Of a DNA stretch of 64,000 nt, positions 1-9,635 are shown piece by piece; position 1 is the stretch's first letter, and each line of letters opens with the position of its first letter. Made by a program: the position numbers and the translations under genes. Location of the stretch: assembly GCF_014353015.1 (NCBI RefSeq), contig NZ_CP060704.1, positions 3,249,001 through 3,313,000 of the forward strand. Direction: 5' to 3'. Origin of the DNA: Chitinimonas koreensis. GTDB lineage: Bacteria > Pseudomonadota > Gammaproteobacteria > Burkholderiales > Chitinimonadaceae. A model generated the notes under the pieces. It had not been told where the DNA came from. It worked only from the letters and a program-made list of their open reading frames with translations, and made no database searches.

Positions 1-527
1 AAGTCGCCGAGGTCGCGCGCCAGCACCTGCGACTGCCAGCCCTGCACCGCGTCGAGGAATCCGGTCTCGCCCTCGCCCACCCTCAGGCGCCAGGCACGCG
101 GCGCCCGGCCTGCGGCGAGGCCGGCGCGGCAGGTGCCGGGATAGACCGGACCGTCGATGCCGCGCAGGCTCGAATCGGCGATCTCGCGACGGGTGCAGGC
201 GCAAGGATAGGCCAGGCCGGCCGCCACCAGGCGGTCGAGCGCGGCGCGGTAGTGGTCGAGCCGGCGGCTCTGGTAGACCACCTCGCCATCCCATTCGAAA
301 CCGTAGGCTTCCAGCGTGCGCAGGATGCCGCAGGCCGCGCCCGGCATTTCGCGCGGCGGGTCGAGATCCTCGATGCGCAACAGCCAGCGGCCGCCGGCCG
401 CCCTCGCCTCCAGGTAGCTGCCGACCGCGGCGAGCAGCGAGCCGTGGTGCAGCGGCCCGGTCGGGCTCGGGGCGAAACGGCCGACGTAGGCCGCACTTAT
501 GCGGGGCGCATCTTTGGTAATAACCAT
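1..527 (-). CDS. gluQRS: Glutamyl-Q tRNA(Asp) synthetase, C-terminal part cut off by window edge
   Basis: This is an aminoacyl-tRNA-synthetase-like enzyme that attaches glutamate to the queuosine base of tRNA(Asp). The reading frame opens with MVITKDAPRISAAYVGRF and continues with FAPSPTGPLHHGSLLAAVGS, a class I HIGH-type signature (LHHGS near residue 26) typical of GluX synthetases. LLRIEDLDPPRE follows near residue 50. The zinc-site region YPCACTRREI with a later GTCRAG is present, as GluQRS requires. There is no room yet to judge the C-terminus, and no tRNA-anticodon-binding domain would be expected in this short paralogue. The gene is divergent from fdxA with about 80 bp between the start codons. 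The identification rests on the signature and on the zinc cysteines seen in only part of the protein, so GltX is less likely but not formally excluded. Confidence 0.85.
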   Translation of the reverse strand, partial: MVITKDAPRISAAYVGRFAPSPTGPLHHGSLLAAVGSYLEARAAGGRWLLRIEDLDPPREMPGAACGILRTLEAYGFEWDGEVVYQSRRLDHYRAALDRLVAAGLAYPCACTRREIADSSLRGIDGPVYPGTCRAGLAAGRAPRAWRLRVGEGETGFLDAVQGWQSQVLARDLGD

Positions 528-556
528 GCCGAACGGGAGAGTGGGAGGGGGCTTCT

Positions 557-564
557 GCTACAAT
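557..564 (+). promoter_or_regulatory. Probable -10 element of the fdxA promoter
   Basis: The sequence GCTACAAT lies about 42 bp before the fdxA start codon and is an extended -10-type hexamer (TACAAT) in an otherwise G+C-rich stretch. The same GCTACAATCG string recurs on the minus strand upstream of sdhC. A convincing -35 box is not obvious, so this is a motif-level call. Confidence 0.4.
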
Positions 565-605
565 CGCGGTCGTTTTAGCGCGCCGCAAAATCGAGGAAAA
601 GAGAA

Positions 606-944
606 ATGACTTACGTGGTGACCGATGCCTGCGTGAAGTGCAAATATACCGACTGCGTCGATGTCTGTCCGGTCGATTGCTTTCGCGAAGGCCCGAACTT
701 CCTGGTGATCGATCCCGACGAGTGCATCGACTGCACGCTGTGCGTGGCCGAATGTCCGGTCGAAGCGATCTATGCCGAGGATGACGTGCCGGCCGACCAG
801 CAGATCTATATCCAGCTGAACGCCGATCTCTCCAAGAGCCCGAACTGGACGCCGATCGTCGAGAAGAAGGACCCGCTGCCCGACCACGACCAGTGGGCCG
901 GCGTGACGGGCAAGCTGTCGCAGCTGGACCGCAACGGCGCCTGA
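606..944 (+). CDS. fdxA: 7Fe ferredoxin (FdxA type)
   Basis: The 112-residue protein is a small soluble electron carrier. Two clusters of cysteines are visible. The first region (CVKCKYTDCVDVCPVDCF, residues 9-26) provides ligands for the [3Fe-4S] and [4Fe-4S] clusters. The second, CIDCTLCVAECP (from residue 40), is a classic CxxCxxCxxxCP. After the clusters comes the C-terminal extension typical of the Azotobacter FdI/FdxA family (QIYIQLNADLSKSPNWTPI), and total length matches that family. A strong ribosome-binding sequence (GAGGAAAAGAG) precedes the ATG. The gene stands alone between gluQRS and a hairpin terminator. Its redox partner cannot be read from the context. Confidence 0.95.
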   Translation: MTYVVTDACVKCKYTDCVDVCPVDCFREGPNFLVIDPDECIDCTLCVAECPVEAIYAEDDVPADQQIYIQLNADLSKSPNWTPIVEKKDPLPDHDQWAGVTGKLSQLDRNGA

Positions 945-971
945 TCGACGCGCCGCCCGCCGCACCACGAC

Positions 972-1001
972 AAGCCCGGACCCGACCGGGCTTGTTGCTT
1001 T
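972..1001 (+). terminator. Rho-independent terminator after fdxA
   Basis: A perfect 8-bp stem AAGCCCGG / CCGGGCTT with a six-base loop (972-993) is followed by a T-rich tail (GTTGCTTTT). It lies 28 bp beyond the fdxA stop codon. Confidence 0.8.
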
Positions 1002-1081
1002 TCGGGCGGTGCGAATTCGTATGAGCACAGTGCGCCGGCTGGGTGACCATCGCCTCCATTGCGCGGCGCGAGAAAAACTTT

Positions 1082-1192
1082 CACCGCAGAGGACGCCGAG
1101 GCCCGGAGGAAAAGCGGCCTGGCTCGGCTCACTGCCCGCGGTCGGCTTCACCGAACTTGCTGTTCTCCGTGCCCTCCGCGTCCTCTGCGGTG
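1082..1192. repeat. Long inverted repeat (intergenic hairpin element)
   Basis: The arms at 1082-1108 and 1165-1192 are near-perfect reverse complements (core CCGCAGAGGACGC / GCGTCCTCTGCGG), separated by about 56 bp. The composition differs from the surrounding genes. Elements of the form ACCGCAGAGGACGCAGAGG are widespread intergenic repeats in proteobacteria. The placement between the converging fdxA and prpR 3' ends suggests a non-coding REP-like or MITE-like unit. Confidence 0.7.
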
Positions 1193-1212
1193 CATCTTTT
1201 AGATTTGCCGCC

Positions 1213-3111
<1,899 letters not shown>

Positions 3112-3137
3112 GATCGATTCAATTGCGAAACCGGAAT

Positions 3138-3153
3138 GTTTCAGATTATGAAC
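3138..3153. promoter_or_regulatory. Candidate PrpR-binding dyad near the prpR start
   Basis: The 16-bp sequence GTTTCAGATTATGAAC has inverted half-sites (GTTTCA / TGAAC) and lies 27 bp before prpR. It shares length, GTTTCA start and AAC end with the dyad at 3489-3504. I infer that both are PrpR sites; binding is not shown by sequence alone. Confidence 0.5.
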
Positions 3154-3254
3154 AATCGCATTGCCGGGCAAGCTTTTATCTTTTGGCACGCTCCGCCCGG
3201 TGAGCGCCCCTTTCCCGCGCCCGGGGAGGTGGACCAAGCTGCCGTCGAACCTTG

Positions 3255-3366
3255 CCATTCGTCCCTCTCCCGCTCGCGGGATGGGCCTGCGGGGTCGAAT
3301 GAGCGGGGCTCTTCGTAGAACCGGCCATCACCCCAACCCCTTTCCCGTGCAAGGGAGAGGGGCTTG
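3255..3366. repeat. REP-like inverted repeat in the prpR-prpB gap
   Basis: GTCCCTCTCCCGCTCGCGGG at the left and CAACCCCTTTCCCGTGCAAG followed by GGAGAGGGGC at the right form imperfect palindromic units. The pattern is a common proteobacterial intergenic repeat (CCCTCTCCC...GGGAGAGGG). It sits between the two candidate PrpR dyads and codes for nothing recognisable. Confidence 0.6.
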
Positions 3367-3488
3367 CTTCCTTTCCCTCCCTAGTTCCTTAGCGAACCCT
3401 TGCGATCGCCATATTCCGCAAGCAAAGCTTCAGACCAAGCCACGCCGCCATCGAAGCAGTGCGATCCCGGTCCCTCGAGGCAACAATC

Positions 3489-3504
3489 GTTTCATCGATG
3501 TAAC
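3489..3504. promoter_or_regulatory. Candidate PrpR enhancer upstream of the prpB promoter
   Basis: GTTTCATCGATGTAAC is a 16-bp dyad with a CATCGATG core, one mismatch pair from perfect symmetry. It lies about 120-150 bp upstream of the sigma-54 promoter at 3626-3641, a normal distance for an activator of this class, and resembles the dyad at 3138-3153. Confidence 0.55.
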
Positions 3505-3625
3505 ATTCGATTTCAGCAAGAAACCCGATCAGCGGGCCACTCGACGGGCCACCGCAGTGCACCCGACGATCTATGCTCATGATTCGACGCGACTTTCCGT
3601 TGCAATCCCGCTCACCGTCACGGCC

Positions 3626-3641
3626 TGGCGCGGCTTTTGCA
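3626..3641 (+). promoter_or_regulatory. Sigma-54 (-24/-12) promoter of the prpB operon
   Basis: TGGCGCGGCTTTTGCA matches the sigma-54 consensus TGGCACG-N4-TTGCW with one mismatch and keeps exactly 10 bp between the invariant GG and GC. It ends 32 bp before the prpB start codon, so transcription would begin near 3652. The divergent gene encodes a sigma-54 activator, which supports the assignment. Confidence 0.85.
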
Positions 3642-3673
3642 CTGCTGCCGGCCTCTTCGCCCAAGGAAGCACC

Positions 3674-4556
3674 ATGGCCCTGTCCTCCCCGGCGCGCGTT
3701 TCCGCGCTGCCGTCGAAGCCGAGAAACCGCTGCAGATCGTCGGCGCCATCAATGCCTATGCCGCGCTGCTGGCCGAGCACAGCGGCCACAAGGCGCTCTA
3801 CGTGTCGGGCGGCGGCGTGGCCGCCAGCTCCTGCGGCATCCCCGACCTCGGCATCACCACGCTCGAGGACGTGCTGATCGACGTGCGCCGCATCACCGAC
3901 CGCACCGCGCTGCCGGTGCTGGTCGACATCGACACCGGCTGGGCGGCGCCTTCAACATCGCCCGCACCGTGCGCGAGATGATCCGCGCCGGCGCCGCGGC
4001 GGTGCACATCGAGGACCAGGTGCTGGCCAAGCGCTGCGGCCACCGGCCGGGCAAGGCCATCGTGTCGGCCGAGGAGATGGTCGACCGGGTCAAGGCCGCT
4101 GTCGACGCCAAGACCGATCCGGACTTCGTGATCATGGCGCGCACCGACGCGCTGGCGGTCGAGGGGCTCGATGCCGCCATCGAGCGCGCCTGCCGCTGCG
4201 TCGAGGCCGGCGCCGACATGATCTTCCCCGAGGCGATGGAAAGCCTCGAGATGTACCGGGCCTTCGTCGATGCCGTGAAGGTGCCGGTGCTGGCCAACAT
4301 CACCGAATTCGGCAAGACCCCGCTGTTCACCCGCGACCAGCTCGGCTCGGTCGGCGTCAGCATGATGCTCTACCCGCTGTCGGCCTTCCGCGCGATGAGC
4401 AAGGCCGCGCTGAACGTCTACGGCCATATCGCCGCCGAAGGCACCCAGCAGAACGTGCTCGACAGCATGCAGACCCGCATGGAGCTGTACGACCACCTCG
4501 GTTACCACGACTACGAGCAGAAGCTCGATGCGCTGTTCGCGGCGGAGAAGCGCTGA
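3674..4556 (+). CDS. prpB: 2-methylisocitrate lyase, interrupted by two single-base frameshifts
   Basis: PrpB cleaves 2-methylisocitrate to pyruvate and succinate in the methylcitrate cycle. The coding sequence starts at the ATG after an AAGGAAG ribosome site. It runs MALSSPGARFRAAVEAEKPL only if one C is restored in the C-run at 3687-3690. It continues into DIDTGWGGAFNIARTVREMI only if one G is restored at 3941-3943. With both bases added, the gene has 294 codons, the usual PrpB length. Visible family hallmarks are LPVLVDIDTGWG, the KRCGH catalytic motif and VIMARTDALAVEGL. Because the shifts are homopolymer losses and the operon is otherwise intact, I read this as a sequencing artefact and not a true pseudogene. 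The stop overlaps the next start codon (TGATG). Confidence 0.9.
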
Positions 4557-5125
4557 TGGCGTTCGAACTGCGCGGCGAGCGCGTGATCCTGCGCGACTGG
4601 CGCGACGAGGACCTCGACGCCTGGGCGGCGATGAATGCCGATCCCGAAGTGCGGCGCTACTTCCCCGACCTGCTCAGCGCGCAGGAATCGCGCGAGGCGG
4701 CCGACCGGCTGCGTGCCCATGCCGAGCGCGAAGGCTTCACCTTCTGGGCGCTGGAGATTCCCGGCGTGGCCGATTTCGCCGGCTTCGTCGGGCTGCTGCG
4801 CACCAGTTTCGAGGCCCACTTCACGCCCTGCGTCGAGATCGGCTGGCGGCTCGCGTCGAGCTGCTGGGGCCGCGGCTACGCCACCGAGGCGGCGCGGCTG
4901 TCGCTCGACCACGGTTTCGGCACGCTCGGCCTGGAGCAGATCGTGGCGCTGGCGGTCATGGACAACCGGCCTTCGCACGCGGTGATGGAACGCATCGGCA
5001 TGCGGCGCGACCCGGCCGCCGACTTCGACCATCCGCGCCTGCCGGCCGGCCATCCGCTGCAGCGCCACCTGCTCTACCGCATCGACCGCGCCGACTGGCT
5101 GGCCACGCGCCGGCCGGCGGCCTGA
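4556..5125 (+). CDS. GNAT-family N-acetyltransferase (RimJ/RimL-like) inside the prp operon
   Basis: The 189-residue protein has the GNAT fold pattern of the RimJ/RimL/ribosomal-alanine acetyltransferase group. LRGERVILRDWRDEDLDAW occurs at the N-terminus. The acetyl-CoA-binding region is SCWGRGYATEAARLSL (family R/QxxGxG/A seen as RGYATEA), and VMDNRPSHAVMERIGM comes near the end. Its ATG overlaps the prpB stop, so it is translationally coupled, and prpC follows after 52 bp. An acetyltransferase between prpB and prpC is not part of the classical operon. A role in acylating a propionate-pathway enzyme, or in detoxifying an intermediate, is possible but purely contextual. The substrate is unknown. 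Confidence 0.85.
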   Translation: MAFELRGERVILRDWRDEDLDAWAAMNADPEVRRYFPDLLSAQESREAADRLRAHAEREGFTFWALEIPGVADFAGFVGLLRTSFEAHFTPCVEIGWRLASSCWGRGYATEAARLSLDHGFGTLGLEQIVALAVMDNRPSHAVMERIGMRRDPAADFDHPRLPAGHPLQRHLLYRIDRADWLATRRPAA

Positions 5126-5177
5126 ACACGCATCGCCCGGCCCCAGCCGGGATCGTCATGACAACAGGAGACACCGC

Positions 5178-6323
5178 ATGACCGAAGCAGTCCTGCCCAA
5201 GCCCAAGAAATCCGTCGCGCTGTCCGGCGTCGCCGCCGGCAATACCGCGCTGTGCACCGTCGGCCGCACCGGCAACGACCTGCACTACCGCGGCTACGAC
5301 ATCCTCGACGTGGCCGCCGCCTGCGAATTCGAAGAGATCGCCCACCTGCTGGTGCACGGCAAGTTGCCCAACGCGGCCGAGCTGGCCGGCTACAAGCAGA
5401 AGCTGCGCGCGCTGCGCGGCATCCCGGCCAGCGTCAAGGCCGTGCTCGAGGCCCTGCCGGCCGCCGCCCACCCGATGGACGTGATGCGCTCGGCGGTGTC
5501 GGCGCTCGGCTGCGCGCTGCCCGAGAAGGACGACCACAACGCCGCCGGCGCACGCGACATCGCCGACCGGCTGATGGCCTCGCTCGGTTCGATGCTGCTG
5601 TACTGGTACCACTTCAGCCACAACGGGCGCCGCATCGAGGTCGAGACCGACGACGACAGCATCGGCGGCCACTTCCTCCATCTCCTGCACGGCAAGAAGC
5701 CGTCCGACAGCTGGGTGCGGGCGATGCACACCTCGCTGGTGCTCTACGCCGAGCACGAGTTCAACGCCTCGACCTTCACCGCCCGCGTGATCGCCGGCAC
5801 CGGCTCGGACATGCACAGCGCCATCACCGGCGCGATCGGCGCGCTGCGCGGCCCCAAGCACGGCGGCGCCAACGAGGTCGCGTTCGAGATCCAGAAGCGC
5901 TACGACACGCCGGACGAGGCCGAGGCCGACATCCGCGCCCGGGTCGAGCGCAAGGAAGTGGTGATCGGCTTCGGCCATCCGGTCTACACCGTCAGCGATC
6001 CGCGCAACGTGGTGATCAAGGAAGTGGCGCGCACGCTGTCGCAGGAAGCCGGCAACAGCAAGATGTTCGACATCGCCGAGCGGCTCGAGAGCGTGATGGC
6101 CGAGGTCAAGAAGATGTTCCCCAACCTCGACTGGTTCAGCGCGGTGAGCTACCACATGATGGGCGTGCCGACCGCGATGTTCACACCGCTGTTCGTGATC
6201 GCGCGCACCAGCGGCTGGAGCGCCCACGTGATCGAGCAGCGCATCGACGGCAAGATCATTCGTCCGAGCGCCAATTACATCGGCCCGGAAAACCTGGAAT
6301 TCGTGCCGCTGGCGAAACGCTGA
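5178..6323 (+). CDS. prpC: 2-methylcitrate synthase
   Basis: PrpC condenses propionyl-CoA with oxaloacetate to 2-methylcitrate and usually has residual citrate synthase activity. The 381-residue protein is in the short, PrpC-type size class of citrate synthases. It shows the expected active-site segments: LHYRGYDILDVAA near the N-terminus, KHGGANEVAFEI with the substrate-binding histidine, GFGHPVYTVSDPRN with the catalytic histidine, and WFSAVSYHMMGVPTAMFTPLFVIAR with the C-terminal Asp/Arg region. A clear AGGAGAC ribosome site precedes the start. It is distinguished from gltA (21133-22416) by length and by the FGHPVYT motif. Together with prpB and prpD it forms the methylcitrate cycle. Confidence 0.95.
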   Translation: MTEAVLPKPKKSVALSGVAAGNTALCTVGRTGNDLHYRGYDILDVAAACEFEEIAHLLVHGKLPNAAELAGYKQKLRALRGIPASVKAVLEALPAAAHPMDVMRSAVSALGCALPEKDDHNAAGARDIADRLMASLGSMLLYWYHFSHNGRRIEVETDDDSIGGHFLHLLHGKKPSDSWVRAMHTSLVLYAEHEFNASTFTARVIAGTGSDMHSAITGAIGALRGPKHGGANEVAFEIQKRYDTPDEAEADIRARVERKEVVIGFGHPVYTVSDPRNVVIKEVARTLSQEAGNSKMFDIAERLESVMAEVKKMFPNLDWFSAVSYHMMGVPTAMFTPLFVIARTSGWSAHVIEQRIDGKIIRPSANYIGPENLEFVPLAKR

Positions 6324-6346
6324 GGCGGCATGTGGCGCACCGGCTC

Positions 6347-6361
6347 TTGTGCTAACTTTGC
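6347..6361 (+). promoter_or_regulatory. Putative promoter element of the unknown gene at 6425, shared with its paralogue
   Basis: TTGTGCTAACTTTGC is nearly identical to CTGTGCTACCTTTGC at 10054-10068, which sits at a similar distance before the paralogous gene at 10129. The shared string is consistent with an extended -10 element. Function is inferred only from conservation and position. Confidence 0.4.
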
Positions 6362-6424
6362 CGCGCTGTCCCGCAGCCATCACGGAGCGGGCCGGCGCGG
6401 ACACGACACAAGGGAGACAAGACG

Positions 6425-7060
6425 TTGAACGCGATACTGCGCAAGAGCGAGGCCGGCCTGCAGGCACTGCAGATCCGCGAGGGCGAGCACAAGCTGCCGG
6501 CCCGGCTGCGGACCCTGCTGTTGCAGGTCGACGGCAACAAGTCCATCGACCAGCTCAAGGCCCTGGCGGTCTCGCTGGGCAATCCGGCCGAGCTGGTCGA
6601 CCGGCTGCTCGAGCAGGGGCTGGCCGAGGTGGTGCCCGGCACCGAGGAAGCGCAGCCGGCACCCGAACCGGCAGCGCCGACGGCAACGGCCGTCGCCGCT
6701 CCGGTCGCGGTGCCGGCCGCGGCACCCGAGCCGGCGGCGACGCCCCAGGCGGCGGCCGAAGCCGAGCCCGAAGCCGACGAGCTGCCCGACCTGCCGGTCT
6801 CGGCCAAGCTGCCCGAACACCTGCGCCCGGTCGCGGCCGAGATGCGCCGCGTGGTCGAGCAGCATGTCGGCCTCAAGGGCGTGCTGCTCAAGCGCCGTAT
6901 CAGCCATTGCGACACCGAGGCCGAGCTGCGGCTGGCGCTGGTGGCGCTGACCGAGGCGGTGGCCAAGGCGCGCGGCAGCGAGGAGGCCAAGCTCATCCTG
7001 CAGGAAATCAACACCCATCTACCGATGATCGGGCTCAACCGGGCCCAGACCTTCCGATAG
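6425..7060 (+). CDS. Unknown protein, paralogue of the gene at 10129-10650
   Basis: I do not recognise a named family. The 211-residue product begins at a TTG codon preceded by AAGGGAGAC. It has three parts. Residues 1-75 form a compact N-terminal domain (KSEAGLQALQIREGEHKLPA then RLRTLLLQVDGNKS). Residues 78-125 are an Ala/Pro/Glu linker. Residues 130-211 form a helical C-terminal domain (EMRRVVEQHVGLKGVLLKRR, ALTEAVAKARGSEEAKLILQ). The protein encoded at 10129-10650 has the same architecture and repeats the core phrase LRxLLLQVDGxx and the C-terminal phrase GLKxxxxxxxx. No signal peptide or membrane segment is visible, so it is probably cytoplasmic. It lies between prpC and prpD but has its own promoter-like element, so it may not belong to the pathway. 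Confidence 0.8.
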   Translation: MNAILRKSEAGLQALQIREGEHKLPARLRTLLLQVDGNKSIDQLKALAVSLGNPAELVDRLLEQGLAEVVPGTEEAQPAPEPAAPTATAVAAPVAVPAAAPEPAATPQAAAEAEPEADELPDLPVSAKLPEHLRPVAAEMRRVVEQHVGLKGVLLKRRISHCDTEAELRLALVALTEAVAKARGSEEAKLILQEINTHLPMIGLNRAQTFR

Positions 7061-7278
7061 AGAAATACCGAGGAATACCGGGCCGGCCAGGCAGTCGATT
7101 TTCAGCCCGGCACCCGGCCAGTCCGCGGCGATTCGTCCGGCTCGCCGCCGATCGATTCACTCCCCCGCCCTCGCCGCCCCGGGGTCCCCGCACAGCCGGA
7201 GACCTCGCGGGCGATCCGAGGGAACCTCGCCGAGGCTCGCGAGGTGTTTTGTCCAAAGCTCCCAAACAAGGATCTGTC

Positions 7279-8730
7279 ATGTCCGCCCATATCTCCAACG
7301 TCCGCCCCGACCCCGATCAGGTCCTGGTCGACATCGCCGACTACGTCTGGAACTACGAGATCCAGTCCGACGAGGCCTACGACACCGCCCGCCTGTGCCT
7401 GATCGACACGCTGGGCTGCGGCTTCGAAGCGCTCGAATACCCGGCCTGCACCAAGTTCCTCGGCCCGGTCGTGCCCGGCACCGTGGTGCCCAACGGCGCC
7501 CGCGTGCCCGGCACCCAGCACCAGCTCGACCCGATCCAGGCCGCCTTCAACCTCGGCGCGATGATCCGCTGGCTCGATTTCAACGACACCTGGCTGGCGG
7601 CCGAATGGGGTCACCCGTCCGACAACCTCGGCGGCATCCTGATGGCGGCCGACTGGCTCAGCCGCACCCGCGTGGCGCAGGGCAAGGCCCCGCTGCAGAT
7701 GCGCGAAGTGCTGACCGCCATGATCAAGGCGCACGAGATCCAGGGCGTGCTGGCGCTGGAGAACAGCTTCAACCGCGTCGGCCTGGACCACGTCGTGCTG
7801 GTCAAGGTCGCCTCGACCGCAGTGGTCACCAAGCTCCTGGGCGGCACGCGCGAGGAAGTGATCAACGCGGTGTCGCACGCCTGGCTCGACGGCCAGGCCC
7901 TGCGCACCTACCGCCATGCCCCCAACACCGGCAGCCGCAAGAGCTGGGCCGCCGGCGACGCCACCAGCCGCGCCGTGCGCCTGGCGCTGATCGCCCTCAA
8001 GGGCGAGATGGGCTATCCGGGCGTGCTGACCGCCAAGACCTGGGGCTTCTACGACGTGCTGTTCAAGGGCCAGCCGTTCAAGTTCCAGCGTCCCTACGGC
8101 AGCTACGTGATGGAACACGTGCTGTTCAAGATCAGCTTCCCGGCCGAGTTCCACTCGCAGACCGCGGTGGAATGCGCGATGACGCTGCACACCAAGCTGG
8201 CTGCCATGGGCAAGAGCGTGTTCGACATCAAGAAGATCACCATCCGCACCCACGAGGCCTGCATCCGCATCATCGACAAGAAGGGCCCGCTCAACAATCC
8301 GGCCGACCGCGACCACTGCATTCAGTACATGGTGGCCGTGCCGCTGATCTTCGGCCGCCTGACCGCCTCCGACTACGAGGACGGCATCGCGATCGACCCG
8401 CGCATCGACGTGCTGCGCGACAAGATCGTCTGCGTCGAGGATCCGCAGTTCACCGCCGACTACCACGATCCGGAAAAGCGTTCGATCGCCAACGGCCTGA
8501 CCGTGGAGCTGAACGACGGCACCGTGCTGGCCGAGGAAGTCTGCGAATACCCGATCGGCCATCGCCGCCGCCGCGCCGAGGGCATCCCGGTGCTCGAGGC
8601 CAAGTTCCGCACCAACCTGGCGCGCCAGTTCCCGCCCAAGCAGGCCGAGGCGATCTACGCGCTGTGCCAGGACCAGGCCAAGCTCGAAGCCACGCCGGTG
8701 AACGAGTTCGTCGATCTGATGGTGATCTGA
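7279..8730 (+). CDS. prpD: 2-methylcitrate dehydratase
   Basis: PrpD dehydrates 2-methylcitrate to 2-methyl-cis-aconitate, without an iron-sulfur cluster. The 483-residue length equals that of the E. coli enzyme. Family features seen include DTLGCGFEALEYPACTKFLG, IRWLDFNDTWLAAEWGHPSD, HAWLDGQALRTYRHAPNTGS followed by RKSWAAGDA, and TAVECAMTLHTKL. The start is set at MSAHISNVRPD; the frame stays open for hundreds of bases upstream without similarity, so the longer reading is not used. About 220 bp separate it from the preceding unknown gene, and a strong terminator follows. There is no acnD or prpF here, so this is the prpD-type rather than the acnD/prpF-type pathway. Confidence 0.95.
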   Translation: MSAHISNVRPDPDQVLVDIADYVWNYEIQSDEAYDTARLCLIDTLGCGFEALEYPACTKFLGPVVPGTVVPNGARVPGTQHQLDPIQAAFNLGAMIRWLDFNDTWLAAEWGHPSDNLGGILMAADWLSRTRVAQGKAPLQMREVLTAMIKAHEIQGVLALENSFNRVGLDHVVLVKVASTAVVTKLLGGTREEVINAVSHAWLDGQALRTYRHAPNTGSRKSWAAGDATSRAVRLALIALKGEMGYPGVLTAKTWGFYDVLFKGQPFKFQRPYGSYVMEHVLFKISFPAEFHSQTAVECAMTLHTKLAAMGKSVFDIKKITIRTHEACIRIIDKKGPLNNPADRDHCIQYMVAVPLIFGRLTASDYEDGIAIDPRIDVLRDKIVCVEDPQFTADYHDPEKRSIANGLTVELNDGTVLAEEVCEYPIGHRRRRAEGIPVLEAKFRTNLARQFPPKQAEAIYALCQDQAKLEATPVNEFVDLMVI

Positions 8731-8757
8731 CGGCGCCTCGTTCGCGCCACGGCGAAG

Positions 8758-8785
8758 AAAGGGGAGGCTTCTAGGCCTCCCCTTT
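8758..8785 (+). terminator. Rho-independent terminator after prpD
   Basis: AAAGGGGAGGC and GCCTCCCCTTTTT form an 11-bp stem around the six-base loop TTCTAG, and the 3' arm ends in a run of five T. It lies 27 bp beyond the prpD stop codon and closes the prp region. Confidence 0.92.
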
Positions 8786-9012
8786 TTCGTATGTCCGGCG
8801 CCCTCCCTGTCCGCGACCGCGGCGGAGCGGACCGTCGGCGAGCGGATTCCCCCGGCCGCGAAACCTCGACCGGCCGGCGGCGTCCAAGGCCGGACCAGGC
8901 CCGGTCGGCCGTGGCCCAGGCCAATACGCCACAAGAGAAGCCGTGTCCCCTATACGCCGCCCGCCGTGCAATGCGCTCGCCCAACCCATCGAACCCGGAA
9001 GCCTCGAAAACC

Positions 9013-9559
9013 ATGAACGCGCAAGAACGTGAAGCGCTGCTGCATACCCTGAAGACCCGCTTCGAGCGGCACGCGCAACGGCACGCCGGCCTGGCCTGGA
9101 CCGAGGTACGGGCCAGGCTGGAGGCCCATCCCGCCGCGCTGAAGTCATTGCACGACATGGAAGCGAGCGGCGGCGAGCCGGACGTGATCGGCCGCGACGA
9201 TGCGACGGGCGGCTATCTGGTTCTGCGACTGCTCGGCCGAAAGCCCGGCCGGCCGCCGCAGCCTCTGCTACGACCGCGCGGCGCTGGATGCGCGCAAGGC
9301 GCACAAGCCGGCGGACAGCGCCGCCGATCGCGCCGCCGCGATGGGTGTCGCGCTGCTGACCGAAGAACAGTACCGGGCGCTGCAGCAGCTGGGCGAATTC
9401 GACCTGAAGACGTCGAGCTGGATCGATACGCCGCCGGAGCTGCGCGCACGCGGCGGCGCGCTGTTCTGCGACCGGCGCTACGGCCGGGTGTTCACCTATC
9501 ACAACGGCGCGGAGTCCTACTACGCGGCCCGGGGCTTCCGGGCCGCGCTGGTCGTCTGA
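9013..9559 (+). CDS. DUF4256 family protein with a frameshift
   Basis: The N-terminal part (MNAQEREALLHTLKTRFERH, SLHDMEASGGEPDVIGRD) and the C-terminal part (DCSAESPAGRRSLCYDRAAL, MGVALLTEEQYRALQQLGEF, GALFCDRRYGRVFTYHNGAE then SYYAARGF) lie in two frames. They join near 9217-9222, where one extra G appears to be present (GYL then FCDCSAESP). Corrected, the product is 181 residues, the normal size for DUF4256, and the conserved tail is complete. The function of this family is unknown; no signal peptide or membrane segment is visible. The ATG has only a modest ribosome site. The neighbours (a glyoxalase-like gene 76 bp downstream) do not suggest a pathway. Confidence 0.8.
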
Positions 9560-9635
9560 AGGCCGTTCCAGACGCGATCGCCTACGATTCGACAGACCGG
9601 GCGATCCCCGCTTCCGTCCTCGACAAGGAGCAGAC

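Noticed and set aside
3674..4556. prpB as a pseudogene
   Set aside because: Two one-base homopolymer losses in an otherwise perfect gene within an intact operon, with the same error type in essential genes of this window, point to sequence error.
6349..7278. A longer PrpD with about 310 extra N-terminal residues
   Set aside because: The upstream extension is antisense-like low-complexity sequence overlapping another gene, and the family start is at MSAHISNV, giving the standard 483 residues.
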